Source of the DNA: Algoriphagus sp. CAU 1675
GTDB taxonomy: Bacteria > Bacteroidota > Bacteroidia > Cytophagales > Cyclobacteriaceae
NCBI RefSeq assembly: GCF_029222925.1
Contig: NZ_JARHUI010000003.1
Span: forward strand, 62,001-126,000
DNA: 64,000 bases
Reading direction: 5' to 3'
Shown: positions 35,480 through 44,860 of the stretch, in pieces
Layout: each line of letters begins with the position of its first letter
How positions within the stretch are numbered: position 1 is the first letter of the stretch
Position numbers and translations under genes: made by a program
The notes under the pieces: model-generated
What the model was told of the DNA's origin: nothing
The model's input: the letters and a program-made list of their open reading frames with translations, nothing else
The model's database searches: none

Positions 35480-37857
35480 GGGTACTTTATCTCAACTTTC
35501 TCCAAATAAAAAGCCTGTAATACTTTTTCCAACAAAACATCTGAATCAACTGGCTTAGTCATGTAATCGTCCATACCCACTGCTATTGCCCTAACTTTGC
35601 TTTTTTCCATGGTGTCGGCTGTTACGGCGATGATTGGTATGGACATGTGATGATTTCCTGCCTTGCCTGCCCGGATGGCTTCTGTTGCTTCATACCCGTC
35701 CATTTCTGGCATTTGGAGGTCCATTAAAATTAAGTCTGTATTCCTTGTATTTAGTTTTTCCAATCCTTCCAATCCATGGTTGGCAAAATCAAAGGAGATA
35801 CCTTTCCATTTTCTCAGGATTGATTTAATTACCAATTGATTAACTGGGTTGTCCTCTATTACCAAAATATGTTTTCCATTTAAAAGCTCTTCTTTGTGCG
35901 ATTGGATTATTTCCACTTGGTCTTTTTCAGCCTTTTCAAAGGTGATTTGAATTCTGACAAGCGTTCCTTTTCCTTCCTCACTTTCAATTTTTACACTTCC
36001 TCGATAAAGGGAAGTAAGTGCTTTTACAATACAAAGCCCGAGGCCAAACCCGCCGAACTTACGTTTGTCATCGATTTGTTCCTGAATAAATGATTCAAAA
36101 ATCCGATCCAACTTTTCCGGTTTGATTCCGACCCCTGTATCCTGGATTTTGAAGCCGATTTTTACTTCCTTCTCAACTTCTATGCACTCATCCACTATTA
36201 ATTTAACCTCTCCCTCAGGGGTGAATTTGATGGCATTTTGAATCACATTCATCAGGATTTGCCTCAATCTTGGAGCATCTCCAATGACTTTTTGGGGTAA
36301 TGAAACTTTTTCTTCATAGCTAAAAGTCAGTCCTTTGTCCCTTGCTTGTTGATAAGTAAGCACTTTGACTTGCTGGATGATTTTTTGGAAATCAAAGGGT
36401 TTTCTTTCAAGGTTAAGTTCACCTTTTTCGATTTTAGAATAGTCAAGAATATCCTCGATGGAGGAAAGTAAGGAAACTGAGGAATATCGGATCATTTCCA
36501 GATTGTTCTTGATTTTATCATCCTGAATTTCATTCATGATCGACTGTGAAAGCCCTAAAATTGCATTCAATGGGGTTCTAAGTTCATGACTGACATTGGA
36601 AAGGAAAAAGGACTTGATTTCATTGCTTTCTTCAGACCGTTGCAGTGCAACTTCTTGAGCCTTTTCTTTATCTGTTCGTAAAATCCGAATTCGGTTGGCC
36701 ATTGAAAGGGAAAGAAACAAAATCTCCAAACCAGTGCCCAGTTTGGCTGAATTTTCAGTTATAAATGAATTCTCTATCAATGAAAAATTATTGAGGATAA
36801 AAGTGATGAATCCAATGGTTAAGGAAGCTATACCTAATGCAAAGAAGGGATCTACGGGGTGTTTTTTAATGTAACTTAAAATTACGCCTAGGATACATAA
36901 TAAAATTCCTATAAAAGCTATGGCGTTTACAAAGGGATAGTAAAAGGTTCTACCTGCATCCAGAAATAAAATAGCAACTGATAACAGAATCATAGATCCT
37001 ACCATTGCATTGATTGACATGTTAAGTCCCTTTGAATATTCCCTGACCCGAATGTATACTTGGGTATATCGGCCAAAAAGAAGAGCGGATATGGCAGCAA
37101 AAAGCAAGACACTTCGATCAGCAAACCAACTTGGTTCCTTCCAAACGTATTTGAAAAAGTATCCGTCCAAGGAAGCATGTAGCATGGCTACTGAGAATAC
37201 ATAGGCTACATAGAGGATAAAGCTTCGTTCCTTTATTCCAAAATAGAAAAATAGGTAAGTCAGACCTGCTAAAAGTAGAATTCCATAAAATATTCCAAAG
37301 ACCAATTGGTCATTAAATGTGCTTTGTATTAAGGAATCTCCATCATAAAGTGTCAATGGTAGGTTTATTACTTCTCCGTCGCTGTGAAGGTGAAGAAAAA
37401 ATCGGGTTTGGGAATTAGCCGCTAGAGTAATTGGGAAAATCAATTTTCGGTGCCTGCTTGGCCTGTTTTCAAAGGCCATCATATCACCATTTTTTATAAC
37501 CTCGAATTCTCCAGGAGAGGTTTCATAGTATAAATCAGCTACATCTGTGATTGGTCTTCCTGTTTCAAGGAATAAATTGACGGGAAAGTTTTGGTCGTTG
37601 TTTAATGAAAACTTAACCCAAAAATGATGGTTAGTAAAACCAAGATTGGAATTGGGGTTAGAAAGGGGATTAAATTTAAGAGAGTTTTCATTTCTGAGTA
37701 CCTCTTGTAAAGGAGTAAACTCATTTCCCATATCCAAAATTTGAGCATCCGTATAGATGGATTTGGGATAGGTATTGGAAAGGTTTTGTGCAAAAGTTGA
37801 CAGAGGTAAGATAGCAATCCAACAAATCAAAACTGTTGCGATGGGGTAAATTCGCAT
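35476..37857 (-). CDS. 7TMR-DISM hybrid histidine kinase
   Basis: The 793-residue protein has a signal peptide, a 7TMR-DISM extracellular beta domain (about 40-180, including NHHFWVKFSLNN), seven membrane helices (about 190-390), a HisKA region with phospho-acceptor His424 in SNVSHELRTPLNAI, an HATPase domain with DTGVGI and GGFGLGLCIVKAL, and a receiver domain with Asp713 in LMDLQMPEMDGYEA. It lacks an HPt domain, so phosphate must go to a separate HPt protein. The signal is unknown. It ends four bases inside convergent trmB. Confidence 0.94.
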   Translation of the reverse strand: MRIYPIATVLICWIAILPLSTFAQNLSNTYPKSIYTDAQILDMGNEFTPLQEVLRNENSLKFNPLSNPNSNLGFTNHHFWVKFSLNNDQNFPVNLFLETGRPITDVADLYYETSPGEFEVIKNGDMMAFENRPSRHRKLIFPITLAANSQTRFFLHLHSDGEVINLPLTLYDGDSLIQSTFNDQLVFGIFYGILLLAGLTYLFFYFGIKERSFILYVAYVFSVAMLHASLDGYFFKYVWKEPSWFADRSVLLFAAISALLFGRYTQVYIRVREYSKGLNMSINAMVGSMILLSVAILFLDAGRTFYYPFVNAIAFIGILLCILGVILSYIKKHPVDPFFALGIASLTIGFITFILNNFSLIENSFITENSAKLGTGLEILFLSLSMANRIRILRTDKEKAQEVALQRSEESNEIKSFFLSNVSHELRTPLNAILGLSQSIMNEIQDDKIKNNLEMIRYSSVSLLSSIEDILDYSKIEKGELNLERKPFDFQKIIQQVKVLTYQQARDKGLTFSYEEKVSLPQKVIGDAPRLRQILMNVIQNAIKFTPEGEVKLIVDECIEVEKEVKIGFKIQDTGVGIKPEKLDRIFESFIQEQIDDKRKFGGFGLGLCIVKALTSLYRGSVKIESEEGKGTLVRIQITFEKAEKDQVEIIQSHKEELLNGKHILVIEDNPVNQLVIKSILRKWKGISFDFANHGLEGLEKLNTRNTDLILMDLQMPEMDGYEATEAIRAGKAGNHHMSIPIIAVTADTMEKSKVRAIAVGMDDYMTKPVDSDVLLEKVLQAFYLEKVEIKYP

Positions 37858-38161
37858 TTTTGTGAGGGTGATAGGGTCATTTGGTGATTACAACCACTAA
37901 TAAACTAATTTGGAGCTGAAATGTTAGTGAAAATCGGATTGATAAAATTTTCTTCCTAGTTCTCAGCACCCAATAAAAGATAAGGATGAAAAATCCCGGG
38001 TTATTTAACCTTTTCTCGAAGTTGTAGGAGAATGGTGCGAAATAGACTTTAAACCAACTTTAATTCCTTTGGGAAAAGTTTTTGTCCTAAAAAATACTTG
38101 ACATTCCAAGGGGAATGTTTATTATCTATCTAGTGGTAATTTTTACAAATTATCAAGGAAA
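37858..38161. other. Intergenic region of 304 bases
   Basis: This gap lies downstream of the SDR gene and upstream of the kinase, both on the minus strand, so it should hold the kinase promoter. The one clear structure is the inverted repeat ACATTCC-AAGG-GGAATGT at 38101-38118, which could be an operator or a weak terminator for the SDR gene, followed on the minus strand by an AT-rich stretch. No tRNA, small RNA signature or credible ORF was seen. Confidence 0.5.
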
Positions 38162-38929
38162 TTAAATCGTAAAGCCTCCGTCTGCTACATAAACACCACC
38201 TGTAACGTAAGAGGATGCATCAGATGCGAGGAAAAGCGCCAAAGCCCCGATTTCTTCAGGTTTTCCGGCTCTCTTAATTGCTAATTGCTTCATGGCTTGC
38301 TCCATGATTTTTTCATTGGTCCAAATGGCTTGTGAAAATTTGGTTTGAATCAACCCCGGACAGATGGCATTAACTCGGATATCCGCTTCTCCCCATTCTT
38401 TTGCATATACTTTGGTCAAAGAAATGAGCGCTGCTTTGCTTACTGAATAAATCCCCAATTTAGGTTCAGGCGAAATACCTCCTATGGAACTGATGTTGAT
38501 GACAGACCCTCCGGATGATTTTCTCAAATAAGGAAAGCAAAGACGGGTCAGTTCAAAAGGGGCCTTTACATTTACGGTCATAATCTTATCGAAGGCATCT
38601 AAACTTACTTCATGAACAGGTCCAAAGACGGGGTTAGTGGCTGCATTATTCACCAGAACATCGATCCCCCCATAGATTTTCACTGTCTTTTCCACCAATA
38701 AAGGTAGTTCTTCCAAGTTTCCCACATTGCAGGCTATTCCTGTAGCTTCATAGCCACGGGCTTTGAGTTTATCGGCCATTTCGTCTACGGCCTCCTGTTT
38801 TCGGCTACTGAGTACGACTTTCGCCCCTGCCGCCGCAAAAATTTCGGCAATCTCAAATCCAATTCCTTTGCTTGCCCCGGTGACTATTGCCACCTTTCCA
38901 TCTAGAGAAAAAACTTGTGATAAGTCCAT
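38162..38929 (-). CDS. SDR family oxidoreductase
   Basis: The 255-residue classical short-chain dehydrogenase has TGASKGIGFEIAE for cofactor binding, NNAATNP, the catalytic Asn120, Ser148 and Tyr161/Lys165 (GIYSVSKAAL), and the C-terminal LASDASSYVTGGVYVADGG. The residue after the second strand is Ser/Arg (SSRKQ), consistent with NADPH use. The substrate is unknown. The gene is divergent from the quinone-reductase-like gene across 123 bases. Confidence 0.92.
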   Translation of the reverse strand: MDLSQVFSLDGKVAIVTGASKGIGFEIAEIFAAAGAKVVLSSRKQEAVDEMADKLKARGYEATGIACNVGNLEELPLLVEKTVKIYGGIDVLVNNAATNPVFGPVHEVSLDAFDKIMTVNVKAPFELTRLCFPYLRKSSGGSVINISSIGGISPEPKLGIYSVSKAALISLTKVYAKEWGEADIRVNAICPGLIQTKFSQAIWTNEKIMEQAMKQLAIKRAGKPEEIGALALFLASDASSYVTGGVYVADGGFTI

Positions 38930-39052
38930 TTGAAAAGGGTTTATTTTCTATTTCAATATAGGAAAAAACAAGGTAGATTGGGATTTGAAGGGGAAATATC
39001 TCCCTAGTTTTAAAGCCTAAAACCCTTAAAAAACAAACCAAAAGACAATTCA

Positions 39053-40021
39053 ATGATAGAAGTCATATTTGAACAAACCGGATCTCCTCTTGATGTTTTA
39101 ATGCTGAAAGAGTCTGAAATTCCATTGCCTCAGAAAGATGAAGTTTTAATCCGGGTCACAGCCCGAAACATCAATCCTTCGGATTTGCTTTTTATCCAGG
39201 GAATATATGGAATTAGCCCTAAACTGCCGAGCAGCGCCGGATTTGAAGCCTCTGGTGTAGTGGAAGAAGGGGATCTTACAGGGAAATTTAAAAAAGGGGA
39301 AAGGGTGATGTTTACCACACTTGGGACTTGGAGAGAATGGGTTTGTGTACCTGTTGCTTGGGTTGTCCCAGTTCCGGATGGAATGCCCGATGAAGTAGCC
39401 TGTCAGGTTTTGATAAATCCCTTGACAGCCTATGGAATGTTGGAGCAATCAGGTCTTGGTGAGGGGGATTGGTTATTGATTACGGCAGGAGCTTCCGCTT
39501 TTGGAAAGTTTGCAGTTCAGATGGCCAAAGCTAGGGGAATTAAAGTAGCTATGACTGTTCGCCATGAAGAGCAAAAAGAGCTTTTAATGCATTTGGGAGC
39601 AGATCTGGTCATTAACACCGAGAAGGAAAGTCTTCAAAAACTCATTTTCCAAAAAACAGAAACCGGGGTACAGGTGGTATTCGACGCAGTTGGAGGGATT
39701 CTTGGTGCAAAGGCTTTTTCATGTCTCAGCAAAAACGGAAAAATGATTGTTTTCGGTTCTCTAAGTCTTGAAAATATGCCGGTAAACAGTGGTTTGTTTA
39801 TTTTCAAAAATTTGAAAATGGAAGGATTCTGGTTGAGCACTTGGCTGGAAGGCTTGGATACTCATGAAAGAAGAAAGATGTTCCATGAGGTATTTGAATT
39901 TCTGATGAAGGAGGATTTTCAAATCAATATAGAGGGGAAGTTCCACTTGGAAGAGTTCAGAAAAGCGATAAAAGCCTATGAAAAGCCTGGAAGAAACGGA
40001 AAAATCCTTCTGGTTAGTTAA
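39053..40021 (+). CDS. Zinc-independent medium-chain reductase (quinone/enoyl-thioester type)
   Basis: The 322-residue protein is a medium-chain dehydrogenase/reductase. Family marks are the N-terminal GroES-like region with RNINPSDLLFIQGIYG, SSAGFEASGVVEEG, and the cofactor loop LLITAGASAFGKFAVQMAKA where GxGxxG reads GASAFG. Zinc-ligand cysteines are absent, which fits quinone oxidoreductase or trans-2-enoyl-thioester reductase members. It probably uses NADPH in the cytoplasm. It is divergent from the SDR gene. Confidence 0.88.
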   Translation: MIEVIFEQTGSPLDVLMLKESEIPLPQKDEVLIRVTARNINPSDLLFIQGIYGISPKLPSSAGFEASGVVEEGDLTGKFKKGERVMFTTLGTWREWVCVPVAWVVPVPDGMPDEVACQVLINPLTAYGMLEQSGLGEGDWLLITAGASAFGKFAVQMAKARGIKVAMTVRHEEQKELLMHLGADLVINTEKESLQKLIFQKTETGVQVVFDAVGGILGAKAFSCLSKNGKMIVFGSLSLENMPVNSGLFIFKNLKMEGFWLSTWLEGLDTHERRKMFHEVFEFLMKEDFQINIEGKFHLEEFRKAIKAYEKPGRNGKILLVS

Positions 40022-40059
40022 TTTCTCGAAAATCCTTCTGCATAGACAAAGGGAATAGC

Positions 40060-40067
40060 CATCTTTG
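40060..40067 (+). promoter_or_regulatory. Possible Bacteroidota-type promoter
   Basis: CATCTTTG matches seven of eight positions of TAnnTTTG and has a TTCTG at 40036-40040 about 19 bases upstream, close to the expected -33/-7 spacing. It lies 35 bases before the 140-residue acidic protein gene. Confidence 0.35.
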
Positions 40068-40102
40068 TAAAACAAAACCAAATTCAAACAAAAAGATTAA
40101 AA

Positions 40103-40525
40103 ATGAACTGGGATAAGCTGGATAAGGAGCTCACCGAAATTGTTGAAAAAAGGAATCAATTGGCTGAAATGGATTATAGTGATGCTCACTATGATGACCT
40201 AGAGGAGGAGATACATGATTTGGAAGATGATTTCAATGAGGAGTATGAAGAGCTTCTCGAAAATGAACTCGAGAAGATCTATGCCGTTCTCAAGTCGGAT
40301 ACTGATATCCTTTTGCCTACCGCTTACATTGCCAATAAGTACAAGCCTTTGCTTGCAGATGCCAGGGGAATTGTGAGTTATGAAGTTCAGGGACAGGAGG
40401 GAGTTCCGATTGAATCAGATCAATTTGATAAACTGGATGTTCGAATCGTATTGATTCCCAATCCGGTTAGATTTGTGATGCTTATCAATGGTCAGCAAAT
40501 GAAAGATCTTTGGAGAAGTAGATAA
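40103..40525 (+). CDS. Hypothetical acidic protein
   Basis: I recognise no family. The 140-residue cytoplasmic protein has an acidic, predicted coiled-coil N-terminal half with many Glu and Asp (for example LEEEIHDLEDDFNEEYEELL) and a compact alpha/beta C-terminal half (ILLPTAYIANKYKPLL, then VRIVLIPNPVRFVMLING). It stands alone between a promoter-like site and a strong terminator, so it is an independent unit. No enzyme motif is visible. Confidence 0.75.
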   Translation: MNWDKLDKELTEIVEKRNQLAEMDYSDAHYDDLEEEIHDLEDDFNEEYEELLENELEKIYAVLKSDTDILLPTAYIANKYKPLLADARGIVSYEVQGQEGVPIESDQFDKLDVRIVLIPNPVRFVMLINGQQMKDLWRSR

Positions 40526-40545
40526 AATTAAGAGAGCCTAATACT

Positions 40546-40586
40546 AAATGCCCCCAATAAGTGTCTGACTTGTTGGGGGCATTTTT
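40546..40586. terminator. Hairpin terminator
   Basis: AAATGCCCCCAA and TTGGGGGCATTT pair perfectly around a 17-base loop and are followed by a T-rich stretch. It ends the 140-residue gene and may also serve the minus-strand operon ending at 40668. Confidence 0.85.
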
Positions 40587-40667
40587 ATTAGAAGAAAAAT
40601 CAAATTAGGAATTGAACTCGCAGAATCTTCCCTTATTAGCTTTTGTTGGATGCATTTTCAATAATCC

Positions 40668-41339
40668 TTATTTGATAAGTTCCAGTCCTTCTAAAGCAGA
40701 CGTATCACCTGGATTGTTCATCAGGACTTTTTGGAACAGTACTTTCGCTTCTCTGGTTTTTTGAAGGTTGAGTTTATTCCAGGCTAACAGGATCAACCCA
40801 TCATAATCAAAGGGGTAGAGATTGACGACTTTTTCCAAGTAGGGATCTGCTTTGTTATAATTCTCCCGGTTGTAATAAATCAACCCCAACCTGTAATTAA
40901 TTAAGGAATTTTGGGGATCAGTTTTCAGGATTTCCTCATAAAGCCCAATGATTTGATTCCAGTTTCCCTGCATGGACAGAGGAAATGCCAAACCCAGTTT
41001 GGGTTCAATGGCATAGGGTTTCAGGTTGACTGCTTTTTGGTAATAATCAACTGATTCGGGTAGCTGTCCTGACAGGTAATGGAGCCAACCTAAGCGTAAA
41101 TTAATCTCGTAGCCATCTTCCTGATAAACAGCCTTTAATTTTTCAGCTGCTGTTTTGAAATCACCTGTTTTTTCCAAGTCATAACTTTGTTTGAATGCAG
41201 CTATGACATTGTCCTGGGCACTTGAATTAAATGCCACCATTAGTGCTAAAGTCATTAAGAATGGCTTCAAAATCTTGAATAATATGCTAGAATTAACTGT
41301 TTTGAAACCTATGCTTGGGGGGGATGTTAGAATTTCCAT
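40668..41339 (-). CDS. TPR protein, last gene of the PqqD/ATP-grasp operon
   Basis: The 223-residue protein has several TPR repeats: GDFKTAAEKLKAVYQEDGYE, LGWLHYLSGQLPESVDYYQ and LGLIYYNRENYNKADPYLEK. A hydrophobic signal-like stretch (FLMTLALMVAFNSSAQ) lies at about 28-42, so the mature protein is probably periplasmic. The annotated start at 41339 overlaps the preceding gene by 13 bases; an ATG at 41255 would give a short signal but leave it uncoupled. It is probably a scaffold for the operon product. Confidence 0.78.
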   Translation of the reverse strand: MEILTSPPSIGFKTVNSSILFKILKPFLMTLALMVAFNSSAQDNVIAAFKQSYDLEKTGDFKTAAEKLKAVYQEDGYEINLRLGWLHYLSGQLPESVDYYQKAVNLKPYAIEPKLGLAFPLSMQGNWNQIIGLYEEILKTDPQNSLINYRLGLIYYNRENYNKADPYLEKVVNLYPFDYDGLILLAWNKLNLQKTREAKVLFQKVLMNNPGDTSALEGLELIK

Positions 41340-42679
41340 GATGTTGTTGCAGTTAACGAATGAAGTTGGTATTTCTTAATGTTATAATCTTCTCCGGTAA
41401 AGGGAGTTTGGATAAACTGGCTTTGATTGGAAAGGTAGGTATAGTCCAATGTGATCTTCCATTTAGGATTTGGGAGCAGGATCAAACGCCCACCCAACCT
41501 TTGTTTCACAACATCCATTCGGTTGTAGATGACCAAGCCGTCTTTTAGGAAAAAATTGTCCATTTCCCCAAAGGTGGCATAGCCTTCCAACCAAAGCCAA
41601 TCAGTTGTTTTCAGTCCGACCTGTTGGTCAAGCAATACCCTGTTGGTGACATTCCCGTCTTTGAAATCTTGATTTTGGTAGGAAGCAGTTGTGAGGGTAT
41701 ATAGATTTAGATTTCCCAAGGGATAGGTGAATAGCTTGAAGTCAGTCTGATTCTGAATGAAATCAGCGATGCTTCCCCTATAATAACCTGCCCCAAGTGT
41801 GATGTACTCAAATCGCTTTTCAAGTGAAATAAAGCCAACAAAATCATTATTGCTTACCCGGGAAGTCACTGATCTAATGATTGGGCTATTTCCCGATCCG
41901 CTAGTTGTTGAGGTTGTTGCTTGGTAGCTTGAATTGACAAAATGCAAACCTCCCGAAAGGCTAAGCCCTTTGGCTATCAACACTCTAAGTGCTGCATAAT
42001 ATTGATTCAGATCCGACTTAAAATCATTATCTGTGAATGTCTCACTAGAAACCTGCGTGTATGTCAGGTGGCTGATTTGCAGGTTGGAATAGCCATGATA
42101 AAATGAAATTCGGGGTGAAAAACGATGTTGAAGCCCTACTAAGAAGTAGTGTTGCTGATTTGGAATGAATTGGGCACCATCTCTGTCCAATGGAACATCC
42201 GCAGTAAAATTGTCTATGATTTCAGGTTTGGTGATACTTGTATAATTGTAGGACAAGTCCAATCCCTCAATGAAGGTCTGCTTATCTGTAGCTGTTTTTC
42301 GCTTAAGATCAGGAGAAAACCCAGAAGCAACTAGTAGGGCTTCATCCTGTCTACCGGCCAATAAATACGAATAATACAGGTATTCTTCTACGTAGACCTC
42401 GCTGCTATTCATTTCCAAAGCCTTCTCTAAATGCTTTGCTGCCAAATGAAAATTTTGTTTTTCATAATAGGCAATGCCTAATCTTACTCTTAAGTAGTAA
42501 TAGTCAATGCCGTAATTCAAGGCTTTATTACCTTCCGTGACTAAGTCATCCCAGTTTTTTTGTTGGTATAACTCATAGGTGACCCTATCCACTTCGGTTA
42601 GGCTAAGTTGTTGGGCAAGGGCCGGACGGGCCCAAATGAGTATCAGTATGATACCCATGCCTATAATGCTTCTATCCAT
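41327..42679 (-). CDS. TPR plus outer-membrane beta-barrel protein
   Basis: The 450-residue protein has a signal peptide (MGIILILIWARPALAQ), about 100 residues of TPR-type helices (LGIAYYEKQNFHLAAKHLEK), and then about 300 residues of amphipathic strands ending GLSLSGGLHFVNSS ... TTSWKF, a terminal aromatic as expected for an outer-membrane barrel. This TPR-then-barrel order resembles YaiO-like and other export porins. It overlaps the urea-transporter/M23 gene by 19 bases and the next TPR gene by 13. Its role as the outer-membrane exit or anchor of the system is inference. Confidence 0.82.
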   Translation of the reverse strand: MDRSIIGMGIILILIWARPALAQQLSLTEVDRVTYELYQQKNWDDLVTEGNKALNYGIDYYYLRVRLGIAYYEKQNFHLAAKHLEKALEMNSSEVYVEEYLYYSYLLAGRQDEALLVASGFSPDLKRKTATDKQTFIEGLDLSYNYTSITKPEIIDNFTADVPLDRDGAQFIPNQQHYFLVGLQHRFSPRISFYHGYSNLQISHLTYTQVSSETFTDNDFKSDLNQYYAALRVLIAKGLSLSGGLHFVNSSYQATTSTTSGSGNSPIIRSVTSRVSNNDFVGFISLEKRFEYITLGAGYYRGSIADFIQNQTDFKLFTYPLGNLNLYTLTTASYQNQDFKDGNVTNRVLLDQQVGLKTTDWLWLEGYATFGEMDNFFLKDGLVIYNRMDVVKQRLGGRLILLPNPKWKITLDYTYLSNQSQFIQTPFTGEDYNIKKYQLHSLTATTSWKF

Positions 42680-44841
42680 GATGCTTCAGAGTTTGAATGG
42701 GTGGATTGAAATTGAAATCTTTTGATTCCAGAATTGTCGATGATAAACTCAAAGGAAGAAGTCTTTGTGGTTCTGCCGAAGGAACTTTTGATGACTTCGC
42801 CTTTTAATTCAAGGGGCTTAAAGAATAGTCCCTTTCCGTTTTCCGGATACCTGAGCCGGTATTCGGCTTTCAGGTATCTATAGAATGGGGCAATAAGATC
42901 TTGTAGAAAGATTTTTGAAGGATGATAGACTATGTTGATAGGAAAACTGTCCGATAGTTCCAATCCGCTAGTATAGCCAAAGCTGATTTTGTAGGCCGCC
43001 AAATAAAAGCGGTACAAAAGGGATTTGCGGCTTCCCTCAAAATGGGTAAAATGCAGCATGGCCTCATCCAATTTGAAATAGGCTTTTGCTCCGGTTGCTT
43101 CACATTCCAGGAATCTGTTGAGGAAATAATCCCGCTTGACATTCCAGATGATTTCCTGTCCCTCTTTGGTTTTGAATTTTAATTGCTCTCCGATGACGAA
43201 TGAAAATGCCTTTTTCAATGAGGTATGCGGAGCCAGGGAAGTGACCAAAGCCTCTTCTGGAGGGTTGGCTACTGAGAGCAAGGAATCTTTTCCCTTGTAA
43301 AGCATCCAAACATCTGAGATCGGATAGTCAATTGTTTTGGACCCAATGTAGGGAGTGGCTTGCAGTTGGAAATGTAAGTGGGGATAGGGGGAGTTTCCCG
43401 AATTTCCCAATCTGGCAATGATATCTCCTTTTTTGACTCGGTCTCCTCTTTTGGGAATAATGCTCCCTTTTTTCAAATGGCATAATTTACTATACAAGAA
43501 ATCTGCATGCTTGATGATGATGGTGTTTCCCCAGTTTTTCTCAAGGTTTCTTATACCGATAGGGTTGTCCTCAATCTCATTGACCACTTCTTCTACAGTT
43601 CCGTCGGCTGGAGCCAGTATGTTTTTGTCGTAGCAATAGTAATCGGAAAGGAAGTCGCCTTCATCTTTATATGTTTTTCCCTCTTCGTCCTTGATTTCAA
43701 AGTCCCATGCGTGCCTCCATTCATCTTTGTGCGTGTAGGAGCCATTATGTCCCTGGGTGACCGTCCATTTCCCAAAAAATGGCAGGTAAATAGGAGTGGC
43801 ACTGGATTTTCCAAAGCGCTCCATGAAATTGACGTGGTGATACAGATTCTTCTCAGGGGAATTTTGTTGCCAAAATATAGTGCTCAACCCAATGCGGTTA
43901 TCTACCCGGAACTTTAATCCATACAAGAAAGTCAGTACCGCCAGGTTAAAAGGAAGGGAGTGGACAGGAAGGTAAAACAGATTGAAGATTTCCTGAATGG
44001 AAATACTCAATACGACCAACATAGGTATCAGGACCAAAAGGCTTGCAAATGAACTTTTGTTGGGAATGATGAAGAATCCACCCAAGGCAATGGCAGTCAA
44101 AATAAAATTGAAGCCGATGTAGCTGTAAGAGATTTCGGTAAAAGGAACTCCCAGAACGAGGTAAAACACATATGCGATGTAAAATCCCAACAAGGAAAGT
44201 GTAAACCCTATTCTGGAATAAATAAGCAGGCCGATTGCAGCAAAGACTCCGGCAAAGACATTTTGCTGAAAGAAGATAGCGCCTAAGGAAAGAAAATAGG
44301 TTTTCAGAGAAGGTGGAAATTGTACTTGATTCCACCATTCATACATGTTCACCAGAATGTTTCCTCCCCAAAAGTAAAGATCATTGAATACATAAATTCC
44401 TCTTTCGCTTAGCCCCAGAGCCATGAATTGACGGGAAGCAAGACTGAGCAGCAAAAAGACCGTAATGAATGGCATGCTCAAAAATGGAAGTCCGTATTTG
44501 CCTAAAACCCCTTCAAAGGCCAGGGAAATAAAGAGCGTAAATACACCCGAAATCACAATTAAAAAAAGAAGCAATGGGCTAGGTTGGAAATGAATTGCTA
44601 AGCCAACTCCTACAAGTAATGAATTGAAACCATAGTACCCCTGACGGATATTATACTCATTAAGACCAATGAAATATCCTGTCAGGAGTGCTGTGGAAAC
44701 AGCTACAAAACCATATAGTCCCACATAAAAATCCACGAAAGTCAACAAGAGCAAGATCAGTCCAAACCATTTGTTATTGGAAAAGAATACCTGTGCATAA
44801 CTATTAAACAGGGCATTTGTAAACCATTCCAGCTTTTTCAT
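42661..44841 (-). CDS. Urea-transporter domain fused to M23 metallopeptidase
   Basis: Residues 1-300 are an integral-membrane domain that reads as the urea transporter family (SNNKWFGLILLLLTFVDFYV, LNEYNIRQGYYGFNSLLVGV). The C-terminal part holds an M23/LytM peptidase domain: zinc ligands His377 and Asp380 in WRHAWDFEI, the LAPADGTVEEVV strand, and His488/His490 in YPHLHFQLQ. The zinc ligands are present, so it may cleave peptidoglycan peptides or another glycyl peptide. Length is 726 residues, and the frame is uninterrupted between halves. It lies in the middle of a six-gene operon, between a decarboxylase and a TPR barrel. Urea itself need not be the substrate; the channel fold is what is visible. 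Confidence 0.85.
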   Translation of the reverse strand: MKKLEWFTNALFNSYAQVFFSNNKWFGLILLLLTFVDFYVGLYGFVAVSTALLTGYFIGLNEYNIRQGYYGFNSLLVGVGLAIHFQPSPLLLFLIVISGVFTLFISLAFEGVLGKYGLPFLSMPFITVFLLLSLASRQFMALGLSERGIYVFNDLYFWGGNILVNMYEWWNQVQFPPSLKTYFLSLGAIFFQQNVFAGVFAAIGLLIYSRIGFTLSLLGFYIAYVFYLVLGVPFTEISYSYIGFNFILTAIALGGFFIIPNKSSFASLLVLIPMLVVLSISIQEIFNLFYLPVHSLPFNLAVLTFLYGLKFRVDNRIGLSTIFWQQNSPEKNLYHHVNFMERFGKSSATPIYLPFFGKWTVTQGHNGSYTHKDEWRHAWDFEIKDEEGKTYKDEGDFLSDYYCYDKNILAPADGTVEEVVNEIEDNPIGIRNLEKNWGNTIIIKHADFLYSKLCHLKKGSIIPKRGDRVKKGDIIARLGNSGNSPYPHLHFQLQATPYIGSKTIDYPISDVWMLYKGKDSLLSVANPPEEALVTSLAPHTSLKKAFSFVIGEQLKFKTKEGQEIIWNVKRDYFLNRFLECEATGAKAYFKLDEAMLHFTHFEGSRKSLLYRFYLAAYKISFGYTSGLELSDSFPINIVYHPSKIFLQDLIAPFYRYLKAEYRLRYPENGKGLFFKPLELKGEVIKSSFGRTTKTSSFEFIIDNSGIKRFQFQSTHSNSEASWIEAL

Positions 44842-44860
44842 GGATTTGGGCTTGGCCCAT

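Noticed and set aside
43946..44338. 130-codon open frame on the minus strand inside the urea-transporter fusion
   Set aside because: It is in another frame of the same gene; the fusion frame carries the family motifs.
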